A DNA stretch of 64,000 nt from Hyperoodon ampullatus. Taxonomy: Eukaryota; Chordata; Mammalia; Artiodactyla; Ziphiidae. This document shows positions 1 to 10,434 of the stretch, piece after piece. Numbering within the stretch: the stretch's first letter is position 1; the number at the start of each line of letters is the position of its first letter. Under the pieces are notes generated by a model. That model had not been told where the DNA came from. It did no database searches and saw only the letters and a program-made list of their open reading frames with translations. The stretch is from contig CATKHW010000011.1 of the NCBI GenBank assembly GCA_949752795.1, positions 248,001 to 312,000 of the forward strand. Reading direction: 5' to 3'. The position numbers were made by a program, and so were the translations under genes.

Positions 1-439
1 TTTTGCTGCTACTGGTCTTATGACATTGATTTCATGGCTGAGGGATATTCCATCGTACGTAAGTACCACAATTTTTTGAACCATTTTTATATTTCCTGGG
101 ATATTTAAGGTGTACCCAAGTTGAGGTCCTTGTAAGCAGTGCAGCCCTAAATTTTGGGGTGGCTGTGTCTTTTTGATTTTCAGTTTTCCCAAGGTATATT
201 CCCTAGACTGGAAGTGCCCTTGGCTCTGTAGCTCTGTTGTTTACTTGTTTTAGGGAACACAGTGCACTCCTCCAGAGAGGCAGTTGGCAATTTACATCCC
301 GCCCATCAGCATAACAAGGCTCCCTGTTCTCCAGGGCCTGTCTTGCCTTTCTGGTTTTTACACATTTTGTGGATGTCCCTTTTGACCGGTGGGAAGTGAT
401 ACTTCTTTGTAGTGCAGATTTGCATTGCCCGCTTGCTTG

Positions 440-513
440 CTTGGCCAAAAAGGGCGTATGCGTTTTCTCCTGAATATATTCAGGAGAAAACGCATACGCC
501 CTTTTTGTCCAAG
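440..513. repeat. Long palindrome, unit 1 (one mismatch)
   Basis: Two 37-bp arms meet without a spacer at gaata|tattc; T at 508 is the only unpaired position. The same element lies at phase 440-513 of every unit. In most units it has a single right-arm mismatch at phase 499 or 500. Confidence 0.93.
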
Positions 514-1286
514 TGCATCATTGTCGAAGTTGTGCCCCTCTTCCTGTGCTTTAAAGGCGATTCCAACGTACCTCTTGAAATCTGTTTCCTGCTATTCTGC
601 CTCGCTTTCAAGTCCGCCTCGTTGCCTTCCCTCAACAGATTTTTGGACGATAGTTGTCCTTTATTACTCGGCCAGTTTGTGAATTGCTGTGCCCCTGAGC
701 TCCATTTTTCAACTCGTTTTTGGTGAGCTGACCTCAAGTCCAAAATTTTGGTTCAGGATCTATACTGATTCCCGGTGGGTGGCTGAGACTTTGGTTAATT
801 CTTCTTCCTGCCGGGAAATTGCAGTGATATGTGCCCGTCCAAATGCCTAACAGCTACTCTCTCATTGGTTCTCCCTCTTCCCTTTCATCCTCTGCCAAAT
901 TGGCAACCTGTGCGAACCAGGAGGTTAAAGGGGCTGTCTCTCCAAGTTGGGAGGTTGATAATAAAGCAGATGGAAAGTCAAACCGGAGCACCAGGAGAGG
1001 GACTATTCGTTGAGTTTTAGAAACCTTTCGTATTCACAGTGTGTCCGTTCTCTAGGATTCCCGTACATGTTATATCTGTAGTAATATTCCCTTCAACCTG
1101 GAGAGTTGGGACCCATGGAATGTGTGCCATGCATTATTGCTTTAAAGGGTCTGCATTTGCTCACCCAATCTCACCAATCCTCTCAGTCCCAAGTGTCCAG
1201 CCTTATGCCACATCCAGCTGTCATTGTAGATAGGGTCATTTCAGGTTTCATCAGAGACCCTGAAGGAATTGTAAAGAATTTCCCAG
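514..1286. other. Unassigned half of the monomer (first example)
   Basis: This 773-bp stretch lies between the palindrome and the L1 tail and recurs in every unit. I recognise no transposon family, tRNA-like promoter or gene in it. Short open frames on the plus strand (60-104 codons) carry no domain I know and overlap frames on the minus strand. Around phases 690-760 the order of words (catttttcaactcg, gagctga, aaaattttgg) weakly recalls a more upstream L1 ORF2 stretch, so part may be much-decayed L1. It may instead be flanking genomic DNA captured when the first monomer formed. A 12-bp self-complementary word, ccaaaattttgg, lies at 740-751. Confidence 0.55.
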
Positions 1287-2165
1287 TTTTTTTGTTTTAT
1301 TTTTGAAATTCCTTTTTATAGTGGGTTTGAGCTGATTCTCGCTGCCATATTTATCCCAGTCTAGACACACTTGATTCCCTTACGGAGACATATCAATACA
1401 TAGGTTTTAAGATTCTTACTAGTCAGATATATTCCTCTGCGGGAAATATGGGGTTTTGAGTCCCTTTCACTGAGGAAGGTGTAGGTCTTGTCTATTCCAT
1501 AGTTGGTTTTTGGAACGGTACCTGTGCTTATATCAAACTCTGGTTTTATGCATCACCCCACCTCTCCTTCCCCCTTAAGCAGGCATAAGAGTGTTTTCTA
1601 AATGTGAGACACTGTTCTCTTTCCTAACTCAGTTCAAGTGTAGCCATGTTTACAGGATCTTCATAAGTGATATCTTATGATAAGTTTCTTTTTCTGTGTG
1701 ACTTATTTCACTTAGAATCATCGTACCTGAATCCACCCATTTTGCTGCTACTGGTCTTATGACATTGATTTCATGGCTGAGGGATATTCCATCGTACGTA
1801 AGTACCACAATTTTTTGAACCATTTTTATATTTCCTGGGATATTTAAGGTGTACCCAAGTTGAGGTCCTTGTAAGCAGTGCAGCCCTAAATTTTGGGGTG
1901 GCTGTGTCTTTTTGATTTTCAGTTTTCCCAAGGTATATTCCCTAGACTGGAAGTGCCCTTGGCTCTGTAGCTCTGTTGTTTACTTGTTTTAGGGAACACA
2001 ATGCACTCCTCCAGAGAGGCAGTTGGCAATTTACATCCCGCCCATCAGCATAACAAGGCTCCCTGTTCTCCAGGGCCTGTCTTGCCTTTCTGGTTTTTAC
2101 ACATTTTGTGGATGTCCCTTTTGACCGGTGGGAAGTGATACTTCTTTGTAGTGCAGATTTGCATT
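1287..2165 (-). mobile_element. LINE-1 3'-end relic that forms about half of each monomer (first complete example)
   Basis: Read on the minus strand, this segment follows the end of an artiodactyl-type L1. It starts at 2165 in the ORF2 region (the aatgcaaatc...accggtca stretch), passes the ggatgtaaattg block, then the ORF2 C-terminus and the 3' UTR. It finishes in an A-rich tail, seen on the plus strand as the T-rich 1287-1319. Many blocks match my memory of the L1 3' end, for example atggctgag.gatattccat, gtaccac, acttatttcacttag and ataagtgatatc. The copy is 5'-truncated, with frameshifts and stops. It recurs every 1,739 bp across the unit boundary. Published work, as I recall, already links cetacean satellites to L1. 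Exact ends are approximate; a RepeatMasker alignment would fix them. Confidence 0.87.
1650..1931 (-). pseudogene. LINE-1 ORF2 C-terminal relic (representative copy)
   Basis: A 93-codon open frame on the minus strand. Its residues from about 38 onward resemble the extreme C-terminus of L1 ORF2p: an aromatic/Trp-containing segment and WVDSGTMILSEISHTEKE, followed by YHKISL, where the family has W(M/V)(D/K)LE.I.LSE.SQTEKE.YH..SL. Residues before that do not keep the family frame, and upstream L1-like DNA on the same strand is in other frames with stops. There is no endonuclease or reverse-transcriptase domain and no reason to call it expressed. The ATG at 1931 is incidental. The frame recurs every 1,739 bp and is interrupted in unit 20 by the SINE. 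It is open because the repeat is homogenised; selection on protein is not implied. Confidence 0.8.
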
Positions 2166-3478
2166 GCCCGCTTGCTTGCTTGGCCAAAAAGGGCGTATGC
2201 GTTTTCTCCTGAATATATTCAGGAGAAAACGCATACGTCCTTTTTGGCCAAGTGCATCATTGTCGAAGTTGTGCCCCTCTTCCTGTGCTTTAAAGGCGAT
2301 TCCAACGTACCTCTGGAAATCTGTTTCCTGCTATTCTGCCTCGCTTTCAAGTCCGCCTCGTTGCCTTCCCTCAACAGATTTTTGGACGATAGTTGTCCTT
2401 TATTACTCGGCCAGTTTGTGAATTGCTGTGCCCCTGAGCTCCATTTTTCAACTCGTTTTTGGTGAGCTGACCGCAAGTCCAAAATTTTGGTTCAGGATCT
2501 ATACTGATTCCCAGTGGGTGGCTGAGACTTTGGTTAATTCTTCTTCCTGCCTGGAAATTACAGTGATATGTGCCCGTCCAAATGCCTAACAGCTACTCTC
2601 TCATTGGTTCTCCCTCTTCCCTTTCATCCTCTGCCAAATTGGCAACCTGTGCAAACCAGGAGGTTAAAGGGGCTGTCTCTCCAAGTTGGGAGGTTGATAA
2701 TAAAGCAGATGGAAAGTCAAACCGGAGCACCAGGAGAGGGACTATTCGTTGAGTTTTAGAAACCTTTCGTATTCACAGTGTGTCCATTCTCTAGGATTCC
2801 CGTACATGTTATATCTGTAGTAATATTCCCTTCAACCTGGAGAGTTGGGACCCATGGAATGTGTGCCATGCATTATTGCTTTAAAGGGTCTGCATTTGCT
2901 CACCCAATCTCACCAATCCTCTCAGTCCCAAGTGTCCAGCCTTATGCCACATCCAGCTGTCATTGTAGATAGGGTCATTTCAGGTTTCATCAGAGACCCT
3001 GAAGGAATTGTAAAGAATTTCCCAGTTTTTTTGTTTTATTTTTGAAATTCCTTTTTATAGTGGGTTTGAGCTGATTCTCGCTGCCATATTTATCCCAGTC
3101 TAGACACACTTGATTCCCTTACGGAGACATATCAATACATAGGTTTTAAGATTCTTACTAGTCAGATATATTCCTCTGCGGGAAATATGGGGTTTTGAGT
3201 CCCTTTCACTGAGGAAGGTGTAGGTCTTGTCTATTCCATAGTTGGTTTTTGGAACGGTACCTGTGCTTATATCAAACTCTGGTTTTATGCATCACCCCAC
3301 CTCTCCTTCCCCCTTAAGCAGGCATAAGAGTGTTTTCTAAATGTGAGACACTGTTCTCTTTCCTAACTCAGTTCAAGTGTAGCCATGTTTACAGGATCTT
3401 CATAAGTGATATCTTATGATAAGTTTCTTTTTCTGTGTGACTTATTTCACTTAGAATCATCGTACCTGAATCCACCCA
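1740..3478 (+). repeat. Satellite unit 2
   Basis: States GGTGTT TC GTCCG GTA. It holds three private transitions at CpG sites (2513, 2653 and 2786) and a private G-to-T change near 2552, a cluster not seen in other units. Confidence 0.95.
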
Positions 3479-5217
3479 TTTTGCTGCTACTGCTCTTATG
3501 ACATTGATTTCATGGCTGAGGGATATTCCATCGTACGTAAGTACCACAATTTTTTGAACCATTTTTATATTTCCTGGGATATTTAAGGTGTACCCAAGTT
3601 GAGGTCCTTGTAAGCAGTGCAGCCCTAAATTTTGGGGTGGCTGTGTCTTTTTGATTTTCAGTTTTCCCAAGGTATATTCCCTAGACTGGAAGTGCCCTTG
3701 GCTCTGTAGCTCTGTTGTTTACTTGTTTTAGGGAACACAATGCACTCCTCCAGAGAGGCAGTTGGCAATTTACATCCCGCCCATCAGCATAACAAGGCTC
3801 CCTGTTCTCCAGGGCCTGTCTTGCCTTTCTGGTTTTTACACATTTTGTGGATGTCCCTTTTGACCGGTGGGAAGTGATACTTCTTTGTAGTGCAGATTTG
3901 CATTGCCCGCTTGCTTGCTTGGCCAAAAAGGGCGTATGCGTTTTCTCCTGAATATATTCAGGAGAAAACGCATACGCCCTTTTTGGCCAAGTGCATCATT
4001 GTCGAAGTTGTGCCCCTCTTCCTGTGCTTTAAAGGCGATTCCAACGTACCTCTGGAAATCTGTTTCCTGCTATTCTGCCTCGCTTTCAAGTCCGCCTCGT
4101 TGCCTTCCCTCAACAGATTTTTGGACGACAGTTGTCCTTTATTACTCGGCCAGTTTGTGAATTGCTGTGCCCCTGAGCTCCATTTTTCAACTCGTTTTTG
4201 GTGAGCTGACCGCAAGTCCAAAATTTTGGTTCAGGATCTATACTGATTCCCGGTGGGTGGCTGAGACTTTGGTTAATTCTTCTTCCTGCCGGGAAATTAC
4301 AGTGATATGTGCCCGTCCAAATGCCTAACAGCTACTCTCTCATTGGTTCTCCCTCTTCCCTTTCATCCTCTGCCAAATTGGCAACCTGTGCGAACCAGGA
4401 GGTTAAAGGGGCTGTCTCTCCAAGTTGGGAGGTTGATAATAAAGCAGATGGAAAGTCAAACCGGAGCACCAGGAGAGGGACTATTCGTTGAGTTTTAGAA
4501 ACCTTTCGTATTCACAGTGTGTCCGTTCTCTAGGATTCCCGTACATGTTATATCTGTAGTAATATTCCCTTCAACCTGGAGAGTTGGGACCCATGGAATG
4601 TGTGCCATGCATTATTGCTTTAAAGGGTCTGCATTTGCTCACCCAATCTCACCAGTCCTCTCAGTCCCAAGTGTCCAGCCTTATGCCACATCCAGCTGTC
4701 ATTGTAGATAGGGTCATTTCAGGTTTCATCAGAGACCCTGAAGGAATTGTAAAGAATTTCCCAGTTTTTTTGTTTTATTTTTGAAATTCCTTTTTATAGT
4801 GGGCTTGAGCTGATTCTCGCTGCCATATTTATCCCAGTCTAGACACACTTGATTCCCTTACGGAGACATATCAATACATAGGTTTTAAGATTCTTACTAG
4901 TCAGATATATTCCTCTGCGGGAAATATGGGGTTTTGAGTCCCTTTCACTGAGGAAGGTGTAGGTCTTGTCTATTCCATAGTTGGTTTTTGGAACGGTACC
5001 TGTGCTTATATCAAACTCTGGTTTTATGCATCACCCCACCTCTCCTTCCCCCTTAAGCAGGCATAAGAGTGTTTTCTAAATGTGAGACACTGTTCTCTTT
5101 CCTAACTCAGTTCAAGTGTAGCCATGTTTACAGGATCTTCATAAGTGATATCTTATGATAAGTTTCTTTTTCTGTGTGACTTATTTCACTTAGAATCATC
5201 GTACCTGAATCCACCCA
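3479..5217 (+). repeat. Satellite unit 3
   Basis: States CGTGTT CC GTCCG GCA. The palindrome is perfect here. Private changes include gacgacagttg near 4130 and accagtcctc near 4652. Confidence 0.95.
3918..3991. repeat. Perfect 74-bp palindrome, unit 3
   Basis: Arms of 37 bp, centre between 3954 and 3955, outer ends cttggcc/ggccaag. No mismatch. Confidence 0.96.
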
Positions 5218-6956
5218 TTTTGCTGCTACTGGTCTTATGACATTGATTTCATGGCTGAGGGATATTCCATCGTACGTAAGTACCACAATTTTTTGAACCA
5301 TTTTTATATTTCCTGGGATATTTAAGGTGTACCCAAGTTGAGGTCCTTGTAAGCAGTGCAGCCCTAAATTTTGGGGTGGCTGTGTCTTTTTGATTTTCAG
5401 TTTTCCCAAGGTATATTCCCTAGACTGGAAGTGCCCTTGGCTCTGTAGCTCTGTTGTTTACTTGTTTTAGGGAACACAGTGCACTCCTCCAGAGAGGCAG
5501 TTGGCAATTTACATCCCGCCCATCAGCATAACAAGGCTCCCTGTTCTCCAGGGCCTGTCTTGCCTTTCTGGTTTTTACACATTTTGTGGATGTCCCTTTT
5601 GACCGGTGGGAAGTGATACTTCTTTGTAGTGCAGATTTGCATTGCCCGCTTGCTTGCTTGGCCAAAAAGGGCGTATGCGTTTACTCCTGAATATATTCAG
5701 GAGAAAACGCATACGCCCTTATTGGCCAAGTGCATCATTGTCGAAGTTGTGCCCCTCTTCCTGTGCTTTAAAGGCGATTCCAACGTACCTCTGGAAATCT
5801 GTTTCCTGCTATTCTGCCTCGCTTTCAAGTCCGCCTCATTGCCTTCCCTCAACAGATTGTTGGACGATAGTTGTCCTTTATTACTCGGCCAGTTTGTGAA
5901 TTGCTGTGCCCCTGAGCTCCATTTTTCAACTCGTTTTTGGTGAGCTGACCGCAAGTCCAAAATTTTGGTTCAGGATCTATACTGATTCCCGGTGGGTGGC
6001 TGAGACTTTGGTTAATTCTTCTTCCTGCCGGGAAATTACAGTGATATGTGCCCATCCAAATGCCTAACAGCTACTCTCTCTTTGGTTCTCCCTCTTCCCT
6101 TTCATCCTCTGCCAAATTGGCAACCTGTGCGAACCAGGAGGTTAAAGGGGCTGTCTCTCCAAGTTGGGAGGTTGATAATAAAGCAGATGGAAAGTCAAAC
6201 CGGAGCACCAGGAGAGGGACTATTCGTTGAGTTTTAGAAACCTTTCGTATTCACAGTGTGTCCGTTCTCTAGGATTCCCGTACATGTTATATCTGTAGTA
6301 ATATTCCCTTCAACCTGGAGAGTTGGGACCCATGGAATGTGTGCCATGCATTATTGCTTTAAAGGGTCTGCATTTGCTCACCCAATCTCACCAATCCTCT
6401 CTGTCCCAAGTGTCCAGCCTTATGCCACATCCAGCTGTCATTGTAGATAGGGTCATTTCAGGTTTCATCAGAGACCCTGAAGGAATTGTAAAGAATTTCC
6501 CAGTTTTTTTGTTTTATTTTTGAAATTCCTTTTTATAGTGGGTTTGAGCTGATTCTCGCTGCCATATTTATCCCAGTCTAGACACACTTGATTCCCTTAC
6601 GGAGACATATCAATACATAGGTTTTAAGATTCTTACTAGTCAGATATATTCCTCTGCGGGAAATATGGGGTTTTGAGTCCCTTTCACTGAGGAAGGTGTA
6701 GGTCTTGTCTATTCCATAGTTGGTTTTTGGAACGGTACCTGTGCTTATATCAAACTCTGGTTTTATGCATCACCCCACCTCTCCTTCCCCCTTAAGCAGG
6801 CATAAGAGTGTTTTCTAAATGTGAGACACTGTTCTCTTTCCTAACTCAGTTCAAGTGTAGCCATGTTTACAGGATCTTCATAAGTGATATCTTATGATAA
6901 GTTTCTTTTTCTGTGTGACTTATTTCACTTAGAATCATCGTACCTGAATCCACCCA
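5218..6956 (+). repeat. Satellite unit 4
   Basis: States GGTGTT CC ATCCG GTA. It has two palindrome mismatches (A at 5683 and A at 5721) and a set of variants shared only with unit 7: cccatcc near 6053, tctctttgg near 6080 and ctctctgtcc near 6400. Confidence 0.95.
5657..5730. repeat. Palindrome with changes in both arms, unit 4
   Basis: A at 5683 faces A at 5704, and A at 5721 faces A at 5666. The only unit in which I saw the left arm altered. Confidence 0.92.
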
Positions 6957-8695
6957 TTTTGCTGCTACTGGTCTTATGACATTGATTTCATGGCTGAGGG
7001 ATATTCCATCGTACGTAAGTACCACAATTTTTTGAACCATTTTTATATTTCCTGGGATATTTAAGGTGTACCCAAGTGGAGGTCCTTGTAAGCAGTGCAG
7101 CCCTAAATTTTGGGGTGGCTGTGTCTTTTTGATTTTCAGTTTTCCCAAGGTATATTCCCTAGACTGGAAGTGCCCTTGGCTCTGTAGCTCTGTTGTTTAC
7201 TTGTTTTAGGGAACACAATGCACTCCTCCAGAGAGGCAGTTGGCAATTTACATCCCGCCCATCAGCATAACAAGGCTCCCTGTTCTCCAGGGCCTGTCTT
7301 GCCTTTCTGGTTTTTACACATTTTGTGGATGTCCCTTTTGACCGGTGGGAAGTGATACTTCTTTGTAGTGCAGATTTGCATTGCCCGCTTGCTTGCTTGG
7401 CCAAAAAGGGCGTATGCGTTTTCTCCTGAATATATTCAGGAGAAAACGCATACGCCCTTTTTGGCCAAGTGCATCATTGTCGAAGTTGTGCCCCTCTTCC
7501 TGTGCTTTAAAGGCGATTCCAACGTACCTCTGGAAATCTGTTTCCTGCTATTCTGCCTCGCTTTCAAGTCCGCCTCGTTGCCTTCCCTCAACAGATTTTT
7601 GGACGATAGTTGTCCTTTATTACTCGGCCAGTTTGTGAATTGCTGTGCCCCTGAGCTCCATTTTTCAACTCGTTTTTGGTGAGCTGACCGCAAGTCCAAA
7701 ATTTTGGTTCAGGATCTATACTGATTCCCGGTGGGTGGCTGAGACTTTGGTTAATTCTTCTTCCTGCCGGGAAATTACAGTGATATGTGCCCGTCCAAAT
7801 GCCTAACAGCTACTCTCTCATTGGTTCTCCCTCTTCCCTTTCATCCTCTGCCAAATTGGCAACCTGTGCGAACCAGGAGGTTAAAGGGGCTGTCTCTCCA
7901 AGTTGGGAGGTTGATAATAAAGCAGATGGAAAGTCAAACCGGAGCACCAGGAGAGGGACTATTCGTTGAGTTTTAGAAACCTTTCGTGTTCACAGTGTGT
8001 CCGTTCTGTAGGATTCCCGTACATGTTATATCTGTAGTAATATTCCCTTCAACCTGGAGAGTTGGGACCCATGGAATGTGTGCCATGCATTATTGCTTTA
8101 AAGGGTCTGCATTTGCTCACCCAATCTCACCAATCCTCTCAGTCCCAAGTGTCCAGCCTTATGCCACATCCAGCTGTCATTGTAGATAGGGTCATTTCAG
8201 GTTTCATCAGAGACCCTGAAGGAATTGTAAAGAATTTCCCAGTTTTTTTGTTTTATTTTTGAAATTCCTTTTTATAGTGGGTTTGAGCTGATTCTCGCTG
8301 CCATATTTATCCCAGTCTAGACACACTTGATTCCCTTACGGAGACATATCAATACATAGGTTTTAAGATTCTTACTAGTCAGATATATTCCTCTGCGGGA
8401 AATATGGGGTTTTGAGTCCCTTTCACTGAGGAAGGTGTAGGTCTTGTCTATTCCATAGTTGGTTTTTGGAACGGTACCTGTGCTTATATCAAACTCTGGT
8501 TTTATGCATCACCCCACCTCTCCTTCCCCCTTAAGCAGGCATAAGAGTGTTTTCTAAATGTGAGACACTGTTCTCTTTCCTAACTCAGTTCAAGTGTAGC
8601 CATGTTTACAGGATCTTCATAAGTGATATCTTATGATAAGTTTCTTTTTCTGTGTGACTTATCTCACTTAGAATCATCGTACCTGAATCCACCCA
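6957..8695 (+). repeat. Satellite unit 5
   Basis: States GGGGTT CC GTCCG GTA, with a perfect palindrome. Private substitutions: cgtgttcac near 7988, gttctgtagg near 8009 and cttatctcac near 8662. Confidence 0.95.
7396..7469. repeat. Perfect 74-bp palindrome, unit 5
   Basis: All 37 base pairs intact. Confidence 0.96.
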
Positions 8696-10434
8696 TTTTG
8701 CTGCTACTGCTCTTATGACATTGATTTCATGGCTGAGGGATATTCCATCGTACGTAAGTACCACAATTTTTTGAACCATTTTTATATTTCCTGGGATATT
8801 TAAGGTGTACCCAAGTTGAGGTCCTTGTAAGCAGTGCAGCCCTAAATTTTGGGGTGGCTGTGTCTTTTTGATTTTCAGTTTTCCCAAGGTATATTCCCTA
8901 GACTGGAAGTGCCCTTGGCTCTGTAGCTCTGTTGTTTACTTGTTTTAGGGAACACAATGCACGCCTCCAGAGAGGCAGTTGGCAATTTACATCCCGCCCA
9001 TCAGCATAACAAGGCTCCATGTTCTCCAGGGCCTGTCTTGCCTTTCTGGTTTTTACACATTTTGTGGATGTCCCTTTTGACCGGTGGGAAGTGATACTTC
9101 TTTGTAGTGCAGATTTGCATTGCCCGCTTGCTTGCTTGGCCAAAAAGGGCGTATGCGTTTTCTCCTGAATATATTCAGGAGAAAACGCATACGCCCTTTT
9201 TGTCCAAGTGCATCATTGTCGAAGTTGTGCCCCTCTTCCTGTGCTTTAAAGGCGATTCCAACGTACCTCTTGAAATCTGTTTCCTGCTATCCTGCCTCGC
9301 TTTCAAGTCCGCCTCGTTGCCTTCCCTCAACAGATTTTTGGACGATAGTTGTCCTTTATTACTCGGCCAGTTTGTGAATTGCTGTGCCCCTGAGCTCCAT
9401 TTTTCAACTCGTTTTTGGTGAGCTGACCTCAAGGACAAAATTTTGGTTCAGGATCTATACTGATTCCCGGTGGGTGGCTGAGACTTTGGTTAATTCTTCT
9501 TCCTGCCGGGAAATTACAGTGATATGTGCCCGTCCAAATGCCTAACAGCTACTCTCTCATTGGTTCTCCCTCTTCCCTTTCATCCTCTGCCAAATTGGCA
9601 ACCTGTGCGAACCAGGAGGTTAAAGGGGCTGTCTCTCCAAGTTGGGAGGTTGATAATAAAGCAGATGGAAAGTCAAACCGGAGCACCAGGAGAGGGAGTA
9701 TTCGTTGAGTTTTAGAAACCTTTCGTATTCACAGTGTGTCCGTTCTCTAGGATTCCCGTACATGTTATATCTGTAGTAATATTCCCTTCAACCTGGAGAG
9801 TTGGGACCCATGGAATGTGTGCCATGCATTATTGCTTTAAAGGGTCTGCATTTGCTCACCCAATCTCACCAATCGTCTCAGTCCCAAGTGTCCAGCCTTA
9901 TGCCACATCCAGCTGTCATTGTAGATAGGGTCATTTCAGGTTTCATCAGAGACCCTGAAGGAATTGTAAAGAATTTCCCAGTTTTTTTGTTTTATTTTTG
10001 AAATTCCTTTTTATAGTGGGTTTGAGCTGATTCTCGCTGCTATATTTATCCCAGTCTAGACACACTTGATTCCCTTACAGAGACATATCAATACATAGGT
10101 TTTAAGATTCTTACTAGTCAGATATATTCCTCTGCGGGAAATATGGGGTTTTGAGTCCCTTTCACTGAGGAAGGTGTAGGTCTTGTCTATTCCATAGTTG
10201 GTTTTTGGAACGGTACCTGTGCTTATATCAAACTCTGGTTTTATGCATCACCCCACCTCTCCTTCCCCCTTAAGCAGGCATAAGAGTGTTTTCTAAATGT
10301 GAGACACTGTTCTCTTTCCTAACTCAGTTCAAGTGTAGCCATGTTTACAGGATCTTCATAAGTGATATCTTATGATAAGTTTCTTTTTCTGTGTGACTTA
10401 TTTCACTTAGAATCATCGTACCTGAATCCACCCA
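8696..10434 (+). repeat. Satellite unit 6
   Basis: States CGTGTT CC GTCCG GTA, with T at phase 508. This is the unit with the most private substitutions I noticed: among others cacgcctcc, ctccatgttc, ctatcctgcc, aaggacaaaa, gggagtattc, aatcgtctc, gctatattt and ttacagaga. Confidence 0.95.

Larger units (their letters stand above)
1..1739 (+). repeat. Satellite unit 1
   Basis: States GGTGTT CC GTCCG GTA. It carries T at phase 508, which breaks the palindrome by one pair (shared with units 6 and 8), a cctcttgaaatc variant shared with unit 6, and cacagtg near 259 shared with unit 4. The window opens exactly at the phase used here as 1, which is an arbitrary choice. Confidence 0.95.

Noticed and set aside
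203..448. An 81-codon minus-strand frame at phase 203-448
   Set aside because: The DNA is L1 ORF2-like, but this frame is not the L1 frame; aligned L1 codons run into stops and frameshifts.
412..726. A 104-codon plus-strand frame repeated in every unit
   Set aside because: It crosses the palindrome, overlaps an 87-codon minus-strand frame, has no recognisable domain, and recurs only because the DNA is repeated.
1013..1030. Possible CENP-B box near attcgttgagttttag and at other CGGG words
   Set aside because: I compared TTCG and CGGG occurrences with NTTCGNNNNANNCGGGN; none has both cores at the right spacing. A motif scan allowing mismatches would settle it.
829..1306. Short plus-strand frames of 60-74 codons in the unassigned half
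   Set aside because: Overlapping frames with no domain or coding signature; some lengthen or shorten by single substitutions between units.
1661..1680. Small inverted repeat tcataag...cttatga
   Set aside because: Seven-base arms within the L1-derived 3' UTR, with an ancestral L1 word of similar form; too short to claim a function or a terminator.
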